Of a stretch of 64,000 nucleotides of DNA, positions 35,024 through 45,001 are shown piece by piece. The position numbers and the translations under genes are program-made. The notes beneath the pieces were generated by a model, which did not search any database, was not told the origin of the DNA, and worked only from the letters and a program-made list of their open reading frames with translations. The DNA lies in NCBI GenBank assembly GCA_023425865.1, contig JAFABV010000004.1, positions 6,942 through 70,941 of the forward strand. Direction: 5' to 3'. Origin of the DNA: Bacteroidota bacterium (GTDB lineage: Bacteria > Bacteroidota > Bacteroidia > Bacteroidales > Bacteroidaceae). Within the stretch, counting starts at the first letter, position 1, and the number at the start of each line of letters is the position of its first letter.

Positions 35024-36796
35024 GTGATAGAGAATGTAATAGCATGGAAAGACCGCCATCTGACCCAAAGGCAGATGACCTCTATATTGGCATTTATCAT
35101 CGGCATATTGGCCTCAGTGGCCGCCTACGTGCTACATGGTATCATCACACTGATACAAAAGTTGCTGACCGAGGACTTTCTCACTGACGCCGCCAACTGG
35201 CTGTACCTGGTATTCCCGGTGATTGGCATATACCTCACCTCGCTCTTTATAAAATATGTGGTGCGCGACAATATCTCGCACGGCATCACGCGTGTGCTGT
35301 ATGCCATCTCAACGAAGAAGTCGAGACTAAGGGGGCACAACTGCTGGTCGTCGATCATTGCCTCTGCCATTACCATCGGCTTTGGCGGTTCGGTGGGTGC
35401 CGAGGCCCCTATCGTGCTCACGGGCTCGGCCATCGGCTCGAACTTAGGCCAGCTCTTCAAGATGGACAACCGCACGCTGATGCTATTGGTGGGATGCGGA
35501 TGCGCCGCTGCCATCGCGGGCATCTTCAAGGCACCTATCGCCGGACTGGTGTTTACGTTAGAGGTGCTGATGATCGACCTGACCATGGCATCACTGCTGC
35601 CCATACTCATCGCGAGTATCACCGCCGACCTCTTCTCGTTTATCTTTACCGGACAGTCGACCCTGTTCAGCTTTAGCTTAGACAATGCCTTCAGCATAGA
35701 GCGAGTGCCGGCGGCAGTGCTGCTGGGCGTGTTTTGCGGACTCATCAGCCTGTACTTCATGCGCATGATGAACTTCTGCGAAGGGCTCTATGGCAAAATG
35801 AAAGACCATCCCTACCGGAAGCTGATGGTGGGTGGCCTGGTATTAAGCAGCCTGATCTTCCTCTTCCCCTCGCTTTACGGAGAAGGATACAACGCATTGA
35901 AGATATTTATTGGGGGCAGCACCGAGGCCGACTGGAGCCAGGTGATGGACGGCTCGCTCTTCTACGGCCACTCCGAACTGCTGCTCATCTACGTGGCACT
36001 GGTGATGCTCACCAAAATCATCGCCACCTCTTCGACCAACGGCGCGGGAGGCTGCGGCGGAACATTCGCGCCCTCGCTGTTCGTGGGCGGTTTCTCTGGA
36101 TTTCTGTTCGCGCGCTTTTGGAACGCGGAGCAAATAGGGGTTTACCTGCCAGAGAAGAACTTTACTCTCATGGGCATGGCAGGCGTGATGGCAGGCGTGA
36201 TGCACGCGCCACTGACAGGCATCTTCCTGATTGCCGAGATAACGGGCGGATACCAGCTCTTCGTTCCGCTGATCATCGTGTCTGTGGTCAGTGTCATGGT
36301 CATCAGTATCTTTGAACCACACAGCATCTACGCCATGCGACTGGCACGCGAGGGTAAGCTGCTCACCCACCACACCGACCGCAGCGTGCTTACGCTGATG
36401 AATATCAACACGGTGATAGAGAAAGAATATACCGCCGTAAATCCCGATATGCCCATGGGCAAACTGGTCAACGTGCTGACCTACAGCGACAGTGCCTTTG
36501 TGCCGGTGCTCGATGCCGCCGGGCGGCTGCTGGGTGAGATAGACATTACCAAGGTGAGGCACCTGGTGTTCAGAACCGAACTCTATCAGAAGTTTACCGT
36601 ACACCAACTGATGACCCCCACGCCCGTTATTCTGTACAACAACGAGCCGATGGAAGAGGTCATGAAGAAGTTTGACTCGACCAACGCCAACGTGCTGCCC
36701 GTGGTAGACATCAACAACAAACTGTTAGGATATATCAGCCGTACAAGGATGTACCGCACCTACAGGCAACTGGTGGCCGACTTCTCGGCAGAATAG
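35024..36796 (+). CDS. CLC chloride channel/transporter with CBS pair
   Basis: A 590-residue membrane protein. The start is a GTG at 35024 with an AGGAAGG ribosome-binding-like sequence before it; no in-frame ATG fits. CLC signatures: GSVGAEAPIV (residues 122-131, with the gating Glu127), GIFKAPIAGLVFTLE, GGCGGTFAPSLFVGG and MHAPLTGIFLIAEIT. About ten spans are followed by two cytoplasmic CBS domains (about 450-585: MPMGKLVNVLTYSDSAFVPVL and EEVMKKFDSTNANVLPVVD). It moves chloride, possibly with protons. It probably shares the transcript of the preceding gene. Confidence 0.94.
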   Translation: MIENVIAWKDRHLTQRQMTSILAFIIGILASVAAYVLHGIITLIQKLLTEDFLTDAANWLYLVFPVIGIYLTSLFIKYVVRDNISHGITRVLYAISTKKSRLRGHNCWSSIIASAITIGFGGSVGAEAPIVLTGSAIGSNLGQLFKMDNRTLMLLVGCGCAAAIAGIFKAPIAGLVFTLEVLMIDLTMASLLPILIASITADLFSFIFTGQSTLFSFSLDNAFSIERVPAAVLLGVFCGLISLYFMRMMNFCEGLYGKMKDHPYRKLMVGGLVLSSLIFLFPSLYGEGYNALKIFIGGSTEADWSQVMDGSLFYGHSELLLIYVALVMLTKIIATSSTNGAGGCGGTFAPSLFVGGFSGFLFARFWNAEQIGVYLPEKNFTLMGMAGVMAGVMHAPLTGIFLIAEITGGYQLFVPLIIVSVVSVMVISIFEPHSIYAMRLAREGKLLTHHTDRSVLTLMNINTVIEKEYTAVNPDMPMGKLVNVLTYSDSAFVPVLDAAGRLLGEIDITKVRHLVFRTELYQKFTVHQLMTPTPVILYNNEPMEEVMKKFDSTNANVLPVVDINNKLLGYISRTRMYRTYRQLVADFSAE

Positions 36797-36948
36797 CGCG
36801 CTCGCAGGTTGCCGGGGCACCCCCAGACCTGACAAAAACACGCAAAGGGGCATGTGTGGCAAGTTGTTTTTCATAACTGATACAGTAAATTGTTGGGCTC
36901 AAATATAGGCAGTTATCACAAAAAATGACTACCTTTGCACACTGTATT

Positions 36949-37620
36949 ATGCCTTTTCCAATACAAATAGACATCCTTGAACTGATTCTGAAAGGCATGC
37001 TAATCGGAATCATAGCCTCAGCACCGATGGGTCCTGTAGGAATACTCTGCGTACAGCGCACCCTGAACAAAGGACGCTGGTACGGATTCGTCACAGGCAT
37101 CGGCGCCTCGATCAGCGACATCATCTATGCCGTGATCACAGGAGTGGGCATGAACTTCGTGATGAATCTGGTCAACAATCCCACCAATAAGTTCTGGCTG
37201 CAGATTTCCGGTAGCCTCATACTCTTGCTCTTTGGCATACATTGCTGGCGGAGCAATCCTATGACTCACCTCCATAACTCGGGTAAGAAAGGCAAGGGCT
37301 CGCTGTCGCACAACCTCATCACGGCGTTCTTGGTCACGTTTTCCAACCCTCTGATTATCTTCCTGTTCATGGCCTCGTATGCCCAGTTTGCCTTTGTCAT
37401 CCCCACCCGGCCGGTGGAAATGACCTTGGGGTATATGAGCATTATCGGCGGAGCGCTGTTTTGGTGGTTTGGCCTCACGTGGCTTGTAGACAAGGTGCGT
37501 ACGAAGTTTGACACCAACGGCATTTTAATCATCAACAAGATTATCGGTTCGGTGGTGATCGTTTTCTCACTTGTAGTACTCATTGGAACGGTGTTTAATC
37601 TTTACACCTTCCAGTATTAG
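36949..37620 (+). CDS. LysE-family amino acid exporter
   Basis: A 223-residue inner-membrane protein with six spans. The start is the ATG at 36949 (MPFPIQIDILELILKGMLIG), 11 bp after a TACCTTTG box (36930-36937). The LysE/RhtB signature ASAPMGPVGILCVQRTLNKGRWYGFVTG lies in the first span region, followed by GIGASISDIIYAVITG. Central segment: TFSNPLIIFLFMASYA. It probably exports amino acids or related compounds; the substrate is unknown. Confidence 0.9.
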   Translation: MPFPIQIDILELILKGMLIGIIASAPMGPVGILCVQRTLNKGRWYGFVTGIGASISDIIYAVITGVGMNFVMNLVNNPTNKFWLQISGSLILLLFGIHCWRSNPMTHLHNSGKKGKGSLSHNLITAFLVTFSNPLIIFLFMASYAQFAFVIPTRPVEMTLGYMSIIGGALFWWFGLTWLVDKVRTKFDTNGILIINKIIGSVVIVFSLVVLIGTVFNLYTFQY

Positions 37621-37719
37621 CTTCGCAAAGACCGCTACAGTACCCCTTCCCGGCGTGCAGGTGGCGCTCGACGCATAGGCACGCCGCAAATCATTAATCG
37701 ACTCAAAAGAACTATACAG

Positions 37720-38271
37720 ATGTTTATTGCACAGCAATTACGCCAAAAATCAATCGCCGAATATCTCCTCTATATGTGGCAGATGGAGGATCTGATACGT
37801 GCCTACGACTGCTCGCTCTCGAAAATCAGAAGCCAGTATATTGACCAATTCCAATATACGGAAGAACAGAAAGAGGAAGAGACCGACTGGTTTGGCAATC
37901 TCATCCGGATGATGAACGAGGAGGGATGCCGCACGAAAGGCCACTTGCAGATCAACAAGATCATCGTTCAGGATTTGGCCGACCTGCATAACCAACTGCT
38001 CAACGCCAACAAATTTCCATTCTACAACGCCGAGTATTATAAGGTGCTGCCATTTATTGTGGAACTGCGCAATAAAGGCGACAAGGAGGTCAACGAGATA
38101 GAGACCTGTCTTGACGCGCTCTACGGCATGATGATGCTACGCCTCAGGCAGAAGGAAATCTCGCCAGAGACCGACCATGCCATCAAGGAAATCTCTACCT
38201 TTATCGGCATGCTGAGCGACTACTACGTCAAGAACCGCGACGAGGGCATAGATTTCGGCGACAGCGAATAA
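37720..38271 (+). CDS. DUF4924 family protein
   Basis: A 183-residue soluble, helical protein starting MFIAQQLRQKSIAEYLLYMWQ. It matches the Bacteroidetes-specific DUF4924 family, whose function I do not know. Visible features are a Glu-rich charged loop (YTEEQKEEETDWFGNLI), a helix with KGHLQINKIIVQDLADLHNQLL, and an acidic tail (EGIDFGDSE). No membrane span or catalytic motif. It sits between a LysE exporter and rfbD, and this arrangement recurs in related genomes as far as I recall. Confidence 0.8.
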   Translation: MFIAQQLRQKSIAEYLLYMWQMEDLIRAYDCSLSKIRSQYIDQFQYTEEQKEEETDWFGNLIRMMNEEGCRTKGHLQINKIIVQDLADLHNQLLNANKFPFYNAEYYKVLPFIVELRNKGDKEVNEIETCLDALYGMMMLRLRQKEISPETDHAIKEISTFIGMLSDYYVKNRDEGIDFGDSE

Positions 38272-38361
38272 AGCGCACACTGGCCACATCAAAGTGCCAT
38301 GGTGGCGCCACCTGTACCCAAGGTTGGTGCCAGCAAACATCAACGACTGATTATCAAATAT

Positions 38362-39246
38362 ATGAATATCTTAGTGACAGGTGCCAACGGACAACTCGGC
38401 AATGAGATCCAGTTGGTGAGCAAGAAGTCGAAAGCCGACCGATACATCTTCACCGATGTGTGCGAAGGCTATCGCAAGCTCGACATCACCGACGCCGAAG
38501 CCATCAAGGGCATGGTAAAAGAACTGGAGATTGGGTGCATCATCAACTGCGCCGCCTGGACCAACGTAGACAAGGCTGAGACGGCTGGCGACATTGTGGA
38601 GGCGCTCAATGCCGATGCCCCGGGATATATGGCAGAGGCCATGAAGGAGGTGGGCGGACTGCTGATACATGTCTCTACCGACTATGTGTTTGGCGGCGAC
38701 CCGTACAACACGCCTTGCCAGGAAGACCAGAAGGGCACGCCCACGGGGGTGTATGGACTCACCAAGCTTCACGGCGAGCAGAAAATCGTCGCCACAGGCG
38801 TAGACCATATCATCCTGCGCACGGCATGGCTGTACTCAGAGTTCGGGCACAACTTTGTGAAGACCATGCTCAACCTCACCGCCACCAAGCCCCAGCTGAA
38901 GGTGGTGTTCGACCAGTGTGGCACGCCAACCTACGCCGGCGACCTCGCCGAAGCCATTTTCCAGATTGTAGAAGGGCGAAAATACAAGGGCAACACGGGC
39001 ATCTACCACTACTCCAACGAAGGCGTCACCTCGTGGTATGACTTCACCAAGATGATTGCCGAGCTGGCCGGGCACCATGCCTGCGACATCCAGCCCTGCC
39101 ATAGCGACGAGTTTCCCTCGCCTGTGACACGTCCCGCATACAGCGTACTCGACAAGACCAAATTCAAGAATACCTTTGGCATCTCCATACCCTACTGGGT
39201 GGACAGCCTGAAGAAATGTGAGGCGGCACTGCTGGCCCAACAATAA
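38362..39246 (+). CDS. rfbD: dTDP-4-dehydrorhamnose reductase
   Basis: A 294-residue extended short-chain dehydrogenase for the last step of dTDP-L-rhamnose synthesis. The start at 38362 (MNILVTGANGQLGNEIQLV) gives the Rossmann motif at the very N-terminus. The catalytic set is HVSTDYVFGGDP then YGLTKLHGEQ (Tyr-x3-Lys). Substrate-region motifs: LRTAWLYSEFGHNFVKTML, DQCGTPTYAGDLAEAI and RPAYSVLDKTKFKNTFG. No other rhamnose gene lies in this window. It precedes prfC by 56 bp. Confidence 0.95.
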   Translation: MNILVTGANGQLGNEIQLVSKKSKADRYIFTDVCEGYRKLDITDAEAIKGMVKELEIGCIINCAAWTNVDKAETAGDIVEALNADAPGYMAEAMKEVGGLLIHVSTDYVFGGDPYNTPCQEDQKGTPTGVYGLTKLHGEQKIVATGVDHIILRTAWLYSEFGHNFVKTMLNLTATKPQLKVVFDQCGTPTYAGDLAEAIFQIVEGRKYKGNTGIYHYSNEGVTSWYDFTKMIAELAGHHACDIQPCHSDEFPSPVTRPAYSVLDKTKFKNTFGISIPYWVDSLKKCEAALLAQQ

Positions 39247-39302
39247 CTGACTCGTACAAAGCAACAGTTTGCCAATATACCCAACAGACAAGTAATTTCC
39301 GT

Positions 39303-40889
39303 ATGAACGAAATAGAAAGAAGAAGAACGTTTGCCATCATCTCTCACCCCGATGCCGGTAAGACCACACTGACCGAGAAATTCCTGCTCTTTGGTGGCCA
39401 GATACAAGTGGCTGGCGCCGTGAAGAGCAATAAGATTCGTAAGACTGCCACCTCTGACTGGATGGACATTGAGAAACAACGTGGTATCTCTGTGTCGACA
39501 TCGGTGATGGAGTTTGACTACCTGCCCGAGGGCGTGGAGGGAGAACCGTACAAGGTAAACATTCTCGACACCCCTGGTCACCAGGACTTTGCCGAGGATA
39601 CCTACCGCACGCTCACTGCCGTCGACTCTGCCATCATCGTGGTTGACTCTGCCAAGGGTGTGGAGGCACAGACGCGTAAGCTGATGGAGGTGTGCAGGAT
39701 GCGCAATACGCCGGTGATTATCTTCATCAATAAGATGGACCGCGAGGGTCGCGACCCCTTCGACGTGCTCGACGAACTGGAGGAAGAACTCAAGATCAAG
39801 GTGCGCCCGCTGTCGTGGCCCATCGGTCAGGGACTGAAGTTCAAGGGTGTGTATAACATCTACGAGCAGCAGCTCAACCTCTTCACCCCCAACAAGCAGC
39901 GCGTGACGGAGAAGGTGGCCGTAGACATACAGTCGGATGAACTGGACCAGCGCGTGGGAGAAACCGAGGCTGCCCGTCTGCGCGACGACCTCGAACTGGT
40001 AGACGGCGTCTACCCTGAGTTTGATGTCGAGGCTTACCGCAGGGCAGAGGTGGCACCGGTATTCTTTGGCTCGGCGCTCAACAACTTTGGTGTGCAGGAA
40101 CTGCTCGACTGCTTTGTAGAGATTGCTCCAAGTCCGCGCCCCACCAAGGCAGAAGAGCATGAGGTGCAGCCCACTGACGCGAAATTCACGGGATTTATCT
40201 TCAAGATCACGGCCAACATCGACCCCAACCACCGCTCATGTATCGCCTTCTGTAAGGTATGCTCGGGTAAATTTGTGCGCAACCAGCCCTACTACCACGT
40301 ACGTTTGGGCAAGACGGTGCGGTTCTCCTCACCCACGCAGTTTATGGCACAGCGCAAGAGCACGGTCGATGAGGCTTATCCCGGCGACATCGTCGGTTTG
40401 CCCGACAATGGCATCTTCAAGATTGGCGACACGCTCACGGAGGGCGAGCTGCTGCACTTCCGCGGTCTGCCCTCATTCTCTCCAGAGCTGTTCAAGTACA
40501 TTGAGAACGACGATCCCATGAAGTCAAAGCAGTTTGCCAAGGGACTGGAGCAGCTGATGAACGAGGGTGTGGCCCAGTTGTTTGTCAACCAATTCAACAA
40601 CCGCCGTGTGGTGGGCACGGTGGGGCAACTGCAGTTTGAGGTGATACAGTATCGGTTAGAGCATGAGTACAATGCCAAATGCCGATGGGAACCCGTGCAT
40701 CTGCACAAGGCCTGCTGGATTGAGGCCGATGATAAGGAAGAGTTGGAAAACTTCAAGAAGCGCAAGTACCAGTACATGGCCAAAGACATCGAAGGGCGCG
40801 ACGTATTCCTCGCCGACTCAGGATACGTGCTGAGCATGGCGCAAGAAGACTTCAAGCATATCACCTTCCATTTCACCTCGGAATTCTAA
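39303..40889 (+). CDS. prfC: Peptide chain release factor 3
   Basis: A 528-residue translational GTPase that recycles RF1/RF2 after termination. G1 is SHPDAGKTTLTEKFLLFGG, G2 lies around KQRGISVSTSVMEFDY, G3 is DTPGHQDFAEDTYRTLTAVD and G4 is INKMDREGRDPFDVLDE. Domain II and the RF3 C-terminal domain follow (FQIRANMD-like KITANIDPNHRS; VGQLQFEVIQYRLEHEYN). The length fits RF3 rather than EF-G or LepA. A terminator follows at 40931-40963. Confidence 0.97.
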   Translation: MNEIERRRTFAIISHPDAGKTTLTEKFLLFGGQIQVAGAVKSNKIRKTATSDWMDIEKQRGISVSTSVMEFDYLPEGVEGEPYKVNILDTPGHQDFAEDTYRTLTAVDSAIIVVDSAKGVEAQTRKLMEVCRMRNTPVIIFINKMDREGRDPFDVLDELEEELKIKVRPLSWPIGQGLKFKGVYNIYEQQLNLFTPNKQRVTEKVAVDIQSDELDQRVGETEAARLRDDLELVDGVYPEFDVEAYRRAEVAPVFFGSALNNFGVQELLDCFVEIAPSPRPTKAEEHEVQPTDAKFTGFIFKITANIDPNHRSCIAFCKVCSGKFVRNQPYYHVRLGKTVRFSSPTQFMAQRKSTVDEAYPGDIVGLPDNGIFKIGDTLTEGELLHFRGLPSFSPELFKYIENDDPMKSKQFAKGLEQLMNEGVAQLFVNQFNNRRVVGTVGQLQFEVIQYRLEHEYNAKCRWEPVHLHKACWIEADDKEELENFKKRKYQYMAKDIEGRDVFLADSGYVLSMAQEDFKHITFHFTSEF

Positions 40890-40930
40890 ACCCAGCATAC
40901 GCGCAGGCGTTTGACCGTGATAACTTCAGA

Positions 40931-40963
40931 AAGGCCGACGTTCCACTTTGGGACGTCGGCCTT
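40931..40963 (+). terminator. Intrinsic terminator of prfC
   Basis: Arms AAGGCCGACGT (40931-40941) and ACGTCGGCCTT (40953-40963) with an 11-nt loop, followed by TTT. It lies 41 bp after the stop codon. Confidence 0.85.
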
Positions 40964-41746
40964 TTCGTGCCATGCAGTCAATGCCAATGGGCGATGCCTA
41001 CGTCGTTGCACAGCCAGTGCAGCTTGCCCCCCGTGGCACCAGCCCCATGTGTCAGTATCCACATACCCTCCGTGGCGTATGGCCCAAGCCACCTTCTTAG
41101 CCACAGTTACCGCCCCGCACGTCGCCCCATCTCCATGCCTACGCACAACCGTTCGCACCAAACGGCCCGATAATTCTATATAAAACCATTCGATGATTCT
41201 ATATAAAACCATTCGATGATTCTATATAAAACCATCCGATGGTTCTATATGAAACCATATCATCATTCTATATAGAATCATCCAGTGACTTGGGGGTTCT
41301 CATTTAGCCCACTCGCCCTTGCCACAGGTGCGGAAGGCACTTGAAACGGCAGCTTTGGCGCGCATTACTGCACCATTTATCATGACTAAACCCATAGTTT
41401 ACGACTGCTTAATAGGCGGTTTACGACAGACACCATACCTTATAGGTAAAATAATCTGGAACGGAGTGGTGAACTTGCTCAAGACGCGTTTGCATGTACG
41501 TGCCGCGATACCCGGATCGCTGGCTAATGCCACACATTCCATACACCCCGCGACGCTGTCCGGCCGTGGCATTGGCACCGCCCAGCCACAGCCTGCACGC
41601 TCACCCGAGGGCCACTGCTTGCCTACTCATCTTATGCCAAACTCGTGTATGTCGTGATATTGAAATAGCCTCTTCATGTCTACAACCACTCGGTAAAGAG
41701 ACGCGGGTGCCGAGAAAAAAAAATCTCCCACGACCTTAACCTGACC
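40964..41746. other. Gene-free region holding repeat array C
   Basis: About 780 bp between convergent prfC and trpG. Apart from the 23-bp array at 41173-41287 I see no gene, RNA or promoter. The short ORFs at 41319-41740 lack coding character. Confidence 0.6.
41173..41287. repeat. Palindromic 23-bp tandem repeat, array C (5 units)
   Basis: Units begin at 41173, 41196, 41219, 41242 and 41265, exactly 23 bp each. The first three are nearly identical (TTCTATATAAAACCATTC/C-GATG). The fourth has TTCTATATGAAACC, and the fifth has the full TTCTATATAGAA dyad. Same orientation as arrays A, B and D. Confidence 0.9.
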
Positions 41747-42310
41747 TTACAGGCTCAGCCAGTTTTCTACAATCTTCTTACCTTGGGGAGTCAGCACACT
41801 CTCTGGGTGAAACTGAATGCCGTGGATGTTGTAGTTGCGGTGGCGTAAACCCATAATCTGGCCGTCGTCAGACACGGCGGTGACCTCAAGACTGGCGGGG
41901 AAACCCGTGCGGTCGACCACCCAACTGTGGTAGCGCCCCATCATGATGCGTTTGGGAAGTCCCTCGAAAATAGGGTCGTTGCCAAACTGCGTGCCCTCGG
42001 TAGAAACGCCGTGATACACGTCCTCGAGGTTGATTAGACTGGCGCCAAACACCTCACCTATGGCCTGATGTCCCAAACACACGCCCAACATCGGCTTCCG
42101 ACCAGCATAAGTCTTGATGACATCGAGCAGCAGTCCGGCCTCGGAGGGAATGCCGGGACCGGGACTCAGGATAATCTTGTCGAAAACATCGAGTTGTCCC
42201 AGGGTAAACTGGTCATTGCGATATACCTCAACTTCAGCGCCCAATGACTTCACGAGATGCGCCAAATTGTAGGTGAAGCTGTCATAATTGTCGATAATTA
42301 CTATCTTCAT
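41747..42310 (-). CDS. trpG: Anthranilate synthase component II (glutamine amidotransferase)
   Basis: A 187-residue class I amidotransferase that supplies ammonia to TrpE. The start at 42310 gives MKIVIIDNYDSFTYNLAHLV, the usual family N-terminus. Catalytic triad: Cys in MLGVCLGHQAIGE, and His-x-Glu in IHGIQFHPESVLTP. It is the last gene of the trp operon, 29 bp after trpE. It could also serve p-aminobenzoate synthesis, but position and trpE pairing favour tryptophan. Confidence 0.95.
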   Translation of the reverse strand: MKIVIIDNYDSFTYNLAHLVKSLGAEVEVYRNDQFTLGQLDVFDKIILSPGPGIPSEAGLLLDVIKTYAGRKPMLGVCLGHQAIGEVFGASLINLEDVYHGVSTEGTQFGNDPIFEGLPKRIMMGRYHSWVVDRTGFPASLEVTAVSDDGQIMGLRHRNYNIHGIQFHPESVLTPQGKKIVENWLSL

Positions 42311-42339
42311 TGTTGTCATAGAATGTTAGAGCATATAGA

Positions 42340-43773
42340 TTATAGCGTTCCCGCGATGTTGATGGCCTTAACCAACGCCCCCAGCTTGCTGTTGACTTCT
42401 TCGAGCTCGTAGCTGTCGTTGCTCTTGGCCACGACGCCCGAACCGGCCTGAAACCACAGTTCGCCGTTGCGGCTGATGAAGGTACGGATGACGATGGCTT
42501 GGTTGAGATCGCCATTCATGCCGATGAAGCCGATGCAGCCGCCGTATGCCCCACGGTTGTGCGGTTCCATCTCACTGATGAGTTGCATGGCCCTTACCTT
42601 GGGCGCGCCCGAGAGCGTACCTGCGGGGAAGGTGTCGAAAAACGCCTTGATGGGGTCGGCTTTGGCATCGAGAGTGCCACTCACCCTACTCACCAGATGG
42701 ATGACATGGCTGTAGAATTGCATGTCTTTGTAAAAGTCTACCTTCACGTCATGACAGTTGCGGCTGAGGTCGTTGCGCGCCAAATCGACCAACATCACGT
42801 GCTCAGCATTTTCCTTGGGATCGTTGCGCAGAAACTCCGCATGCTTTTGGTCAAGGTCGCGGTTGCCCGTACGCTTGGTGGTACCGGCGATGGGGTCGAT
42901 GTAAGCCTTACCCGCTGATATACGGTTGTGGGTTTCAGGACTGCTGCCAAAGATGCGGAAACCGCCAAAATCGAAGTAGAAGAGATAAGGCGAAGGATTG
43001 ATAGACCGCAGGGCACGGTAGAGTTTAAAGTCGTCGCCCTCGTAGCGCTGCACAAAGCGACGGGAAATGACAATCTGGAATACGTCGCCACGGAGACAGT
43101 GCTTCACACACTTACGTACATTAGCCTTGTGCTCTTCGTCGGTGAGCGTAGATGATGTCTCTCCCACCGCATGAAAGCCGTAAGGCTGCACATTGGCCTT
43201 GTTCATCGCCTTCTCCAGAGCGTCGAGTCGCGCCTGTCCATCGCTCACGTCAGTTGCCAAGGTGAGCAAGGTCATAGAATTATTATAATGGTCGAAGACA
43301 ATGAGGTCGCGATAAAGTATATAATAGATGTCGGGAGCATCGTTCTTCTCCATCGTCGTGTCCTTGACGTCGATATTCTCGAAATATCGAACGGCATTGA
43401 ACGAGCTGAAACCATAAAGCCCACAGAACTCATTGGCCTCGCCCTCAATCTCAAATCGTTCGAGGAAGGCATGGAAGGCCTGCGCAATAGCCACCTTGGC
43501 AGCCTCGCCTTTCTTGGGACCCGTCTCAGGAAGTAGCTGTTCGTCGATGCTGCCATCAGGAAAGGTCAGCGTCACTTTACCATGGGCCACAGCGATAGAG
43601 GCCATCGGACAGATGCCGATGAACGAGCGTGCATTGTCAGTGCCATGGTAATCTGAGCTCTCCATGAGTGCCGATTGCGGGTAGAGGTCACGCAGACGCA
43701 TATAGACGCCTACAGGGGTGTAGAGGTCGGCAAGGACGTTCCTCACCTGGGTTTGATACTTAAAAGTTGCCAT
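42340..43773 (-). CDS. trpE: Anthranilate synthase component I
   Basis: A 477-residue chorismate-using enzyme. The start at 43773 (MATFKYQTQVRNVLADLYTP) lies inside the last codons of trpB (14-bp overlap), implying coupled translation. The tryptophan feedback pocket is present near the N-terminus (LMESSDYHG, in place of the LLES of the family). The catalytic half has FQIVISRRFVQRY, IAGTTKRTGN, MLVDLARNDLSR, FYSHVIHLVSRVSG, FPAGTLSGAPKVRAM and RGAYGGCIGFIG. It acts with TrpG to form anthranilate. Confidence 0.95.
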   Translation of the reverse strand: MATFKYQTQVRNVLADLYTPVGVYMRLRDLYPQSALMESSDYHGTDNARSFIGICPMASIAVAHGKVTLTFPDGSIDEQLLPETGPKKGEAAKVAIAQAFHAFLERFEIEGEANEFCGLYGFSSFNAVRYFENIDVKDTTMEKNDAPDIYYILYRDLIVFDHYNNSMTLLTLATDVSDGQARLDALEKAMNKANVQPYGFHAVGETSSTLTDEEHKANVRKCVKHCLRGDVFQIVISRRFVQRYEGDDFKLYRALRSINPSPYLFYFDFGGFRIFGSSPETHNRISAGKAYIDPIAGTTKRTGNRDLDQKHAEFLRNDPKENAEHVMLVDLARNDLSRNCHDVKVDFYKDMQFYSHVIHLVSRVSGTLDAKADPIKAFFDTFPAGTLSGAPKVRAMQLISEMEPHNRGAYGGCIGFIGMNGDLNQAIVIRTFISRNGELWFQAGSGVVAKSNDSYELEEVNSKLGALVKAINIAGTL

Positions 43774-44977
43774 ATTCCTTAGCCTTTTTCTTATTGTTGA
43801 GATAAGTCTGCACATCTTTGTCACCACGTCCGGATACCGTCAGCACCACGACATCCTCGGGGTTGAAGGTGAGTTTCCTGAGCGCTGCCACGGCATGGGC
43901 ACTCTCGATGGCGGGAATGATGCCCTCCATGCGGGTGAGTTCGTAGCCGGCATAGATGGCCTCGTCGTCGTTCACGGCCAATACGGTCTCGCGCTTGGTG
44001 TCGGCCAAGTGGGCGTGCATGGGCCCGATACCAGGGTAGTCGAGTCCGGCAGAAATGGTGAAAGCCTCCTGAATCTGTCCCTCGGGCGTCTGCATCACCA
44101 GCGTTCGTGCGCCATGCAGGATGCCCTCGGTGCCACAATGTATGGTGGCGGCAGTATAGTTGGTGTCGATACCCTGACCGCCAGCCTCAGCCAAAACGAT
44201 TTTCACACGGTCGTCGGCCACATAATGATAGATGGTACCTGCGGCATTCGAACCTCCACCCACACAGGCAATGAGATAATCGGGGTAATCGCGACCGATC
44301 TTCTCCGTTAGCTGCCACTTGATCTCTTCGGAGATGATGCTCTGCATTTTCGCCACAATATCGGGGTAAGGATGCGGTCCCATGGTAGACCCTACGATAT
44401 AAAAGGTGTCTTGGGGATGACAGCACCAGTCACGGATGGCTTCAGAACAAGCATCGCTCAGGGTCATGTTGCCGGTGGTGACGGGATGCACCGTCGCGCC
44501 CAACATACGCATACGCTCTACATTGGTGTGCTGGCGCTCCACATCGGTCTTGCCCATGAATATCTCGCACTGCATATCCATGAGGGCGCACACCGTAGCG
44601 GTGGCCACGCCATGCTGTCCGGCACCCGTCTCGGCGATGATACGGGTCTTGCCCATTTTCTTGGCCATGAGAATCTGGCCGATGGTGTTGTTGATCTTGT
44701 GCGCGCCGGTGTGATTGAGGTCCTCGCGCTTGAGGTAGAGCTGGCAGCCGTACTTCTCGCTCATGCGACGGGCATAGTAGAGTGGCGAGGGACGACCAAC
44801 ATAGTCTTTGAGCAAGGCGGCAAACTCACGCTTAAACTCCTCACTCTCGATGATGGGCAGGTAAGCCTCCTGCAGGTCGTGTACACATTTATATAATATC
44901 TCGGGGACGTAGGCACCGCCGAATCGTCCATAAAAGCCTTCCTGGGTAGGCTCCAGAGCTTGATTTTCCTTTGTCAT
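43760..44977 (-). CDS. trpB: Tryptophan synthase beta subunit
   Basis: A 405-residue PLP enzyme joining indole and serine. The PLP lysine lies in REDLNHTGAHKINNTIGQ. The phosphate-binding glycine loop is CVGGGSNAAGTIY. Other family motifs are ETGAGQHGVATATVCAL (catalytic Glu) and ILHGARTLVMQ with SAGLDYPGIGPMHAHL. It belongs to the TrpB1 type that works with TrpA, which is encoded 24 bp upstream. It overlaps trpE by 14 bp. Confidence 0.97.
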   Translation of the reverse strand: MTKENQALEPTQEGFYGRFGGAYVPEILYKCVHDLQEAYLPIIESEEFKREFAALLKDYVGRPSPLYYARRMSEKYGCQLYLKREDLNHTGAHKINNTIGQILMAKKMGKTRIIAETGAGQHGVATATVCALMDMQCEIFMGKTDVERQHTNVERMRMLGATVHPVTTGNMTLSDACSEAIRDWCCHPQDTFYIVGSTMGPHPYPDIVAKMQSIISEEIKWQLTEKIGRDYPDYLIACVGGGSNAAGTIYHYVADDRVKIVLAEAGGQGIDTNYTAATIHCGTEGILHGARTLVMQTPEGQIQEAFTISAGLDYPGIGPMHAHLADTKRETVLAVNDDEAIYAGYELTRMEGIIPAIESAHAVAALRKLTFNPEDVVVLTVSGRGDKDVQTYLNNKKKAKEYGNF

Positions 44978-45001
44978 AATTTGTTCTCTGTTAGGTCCTG
45001 A

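Noticed and set aside
41319..41657. Small ORF between prfC and trpG
   Set aside because: No start context, unusual composition and no similarity that I can name.
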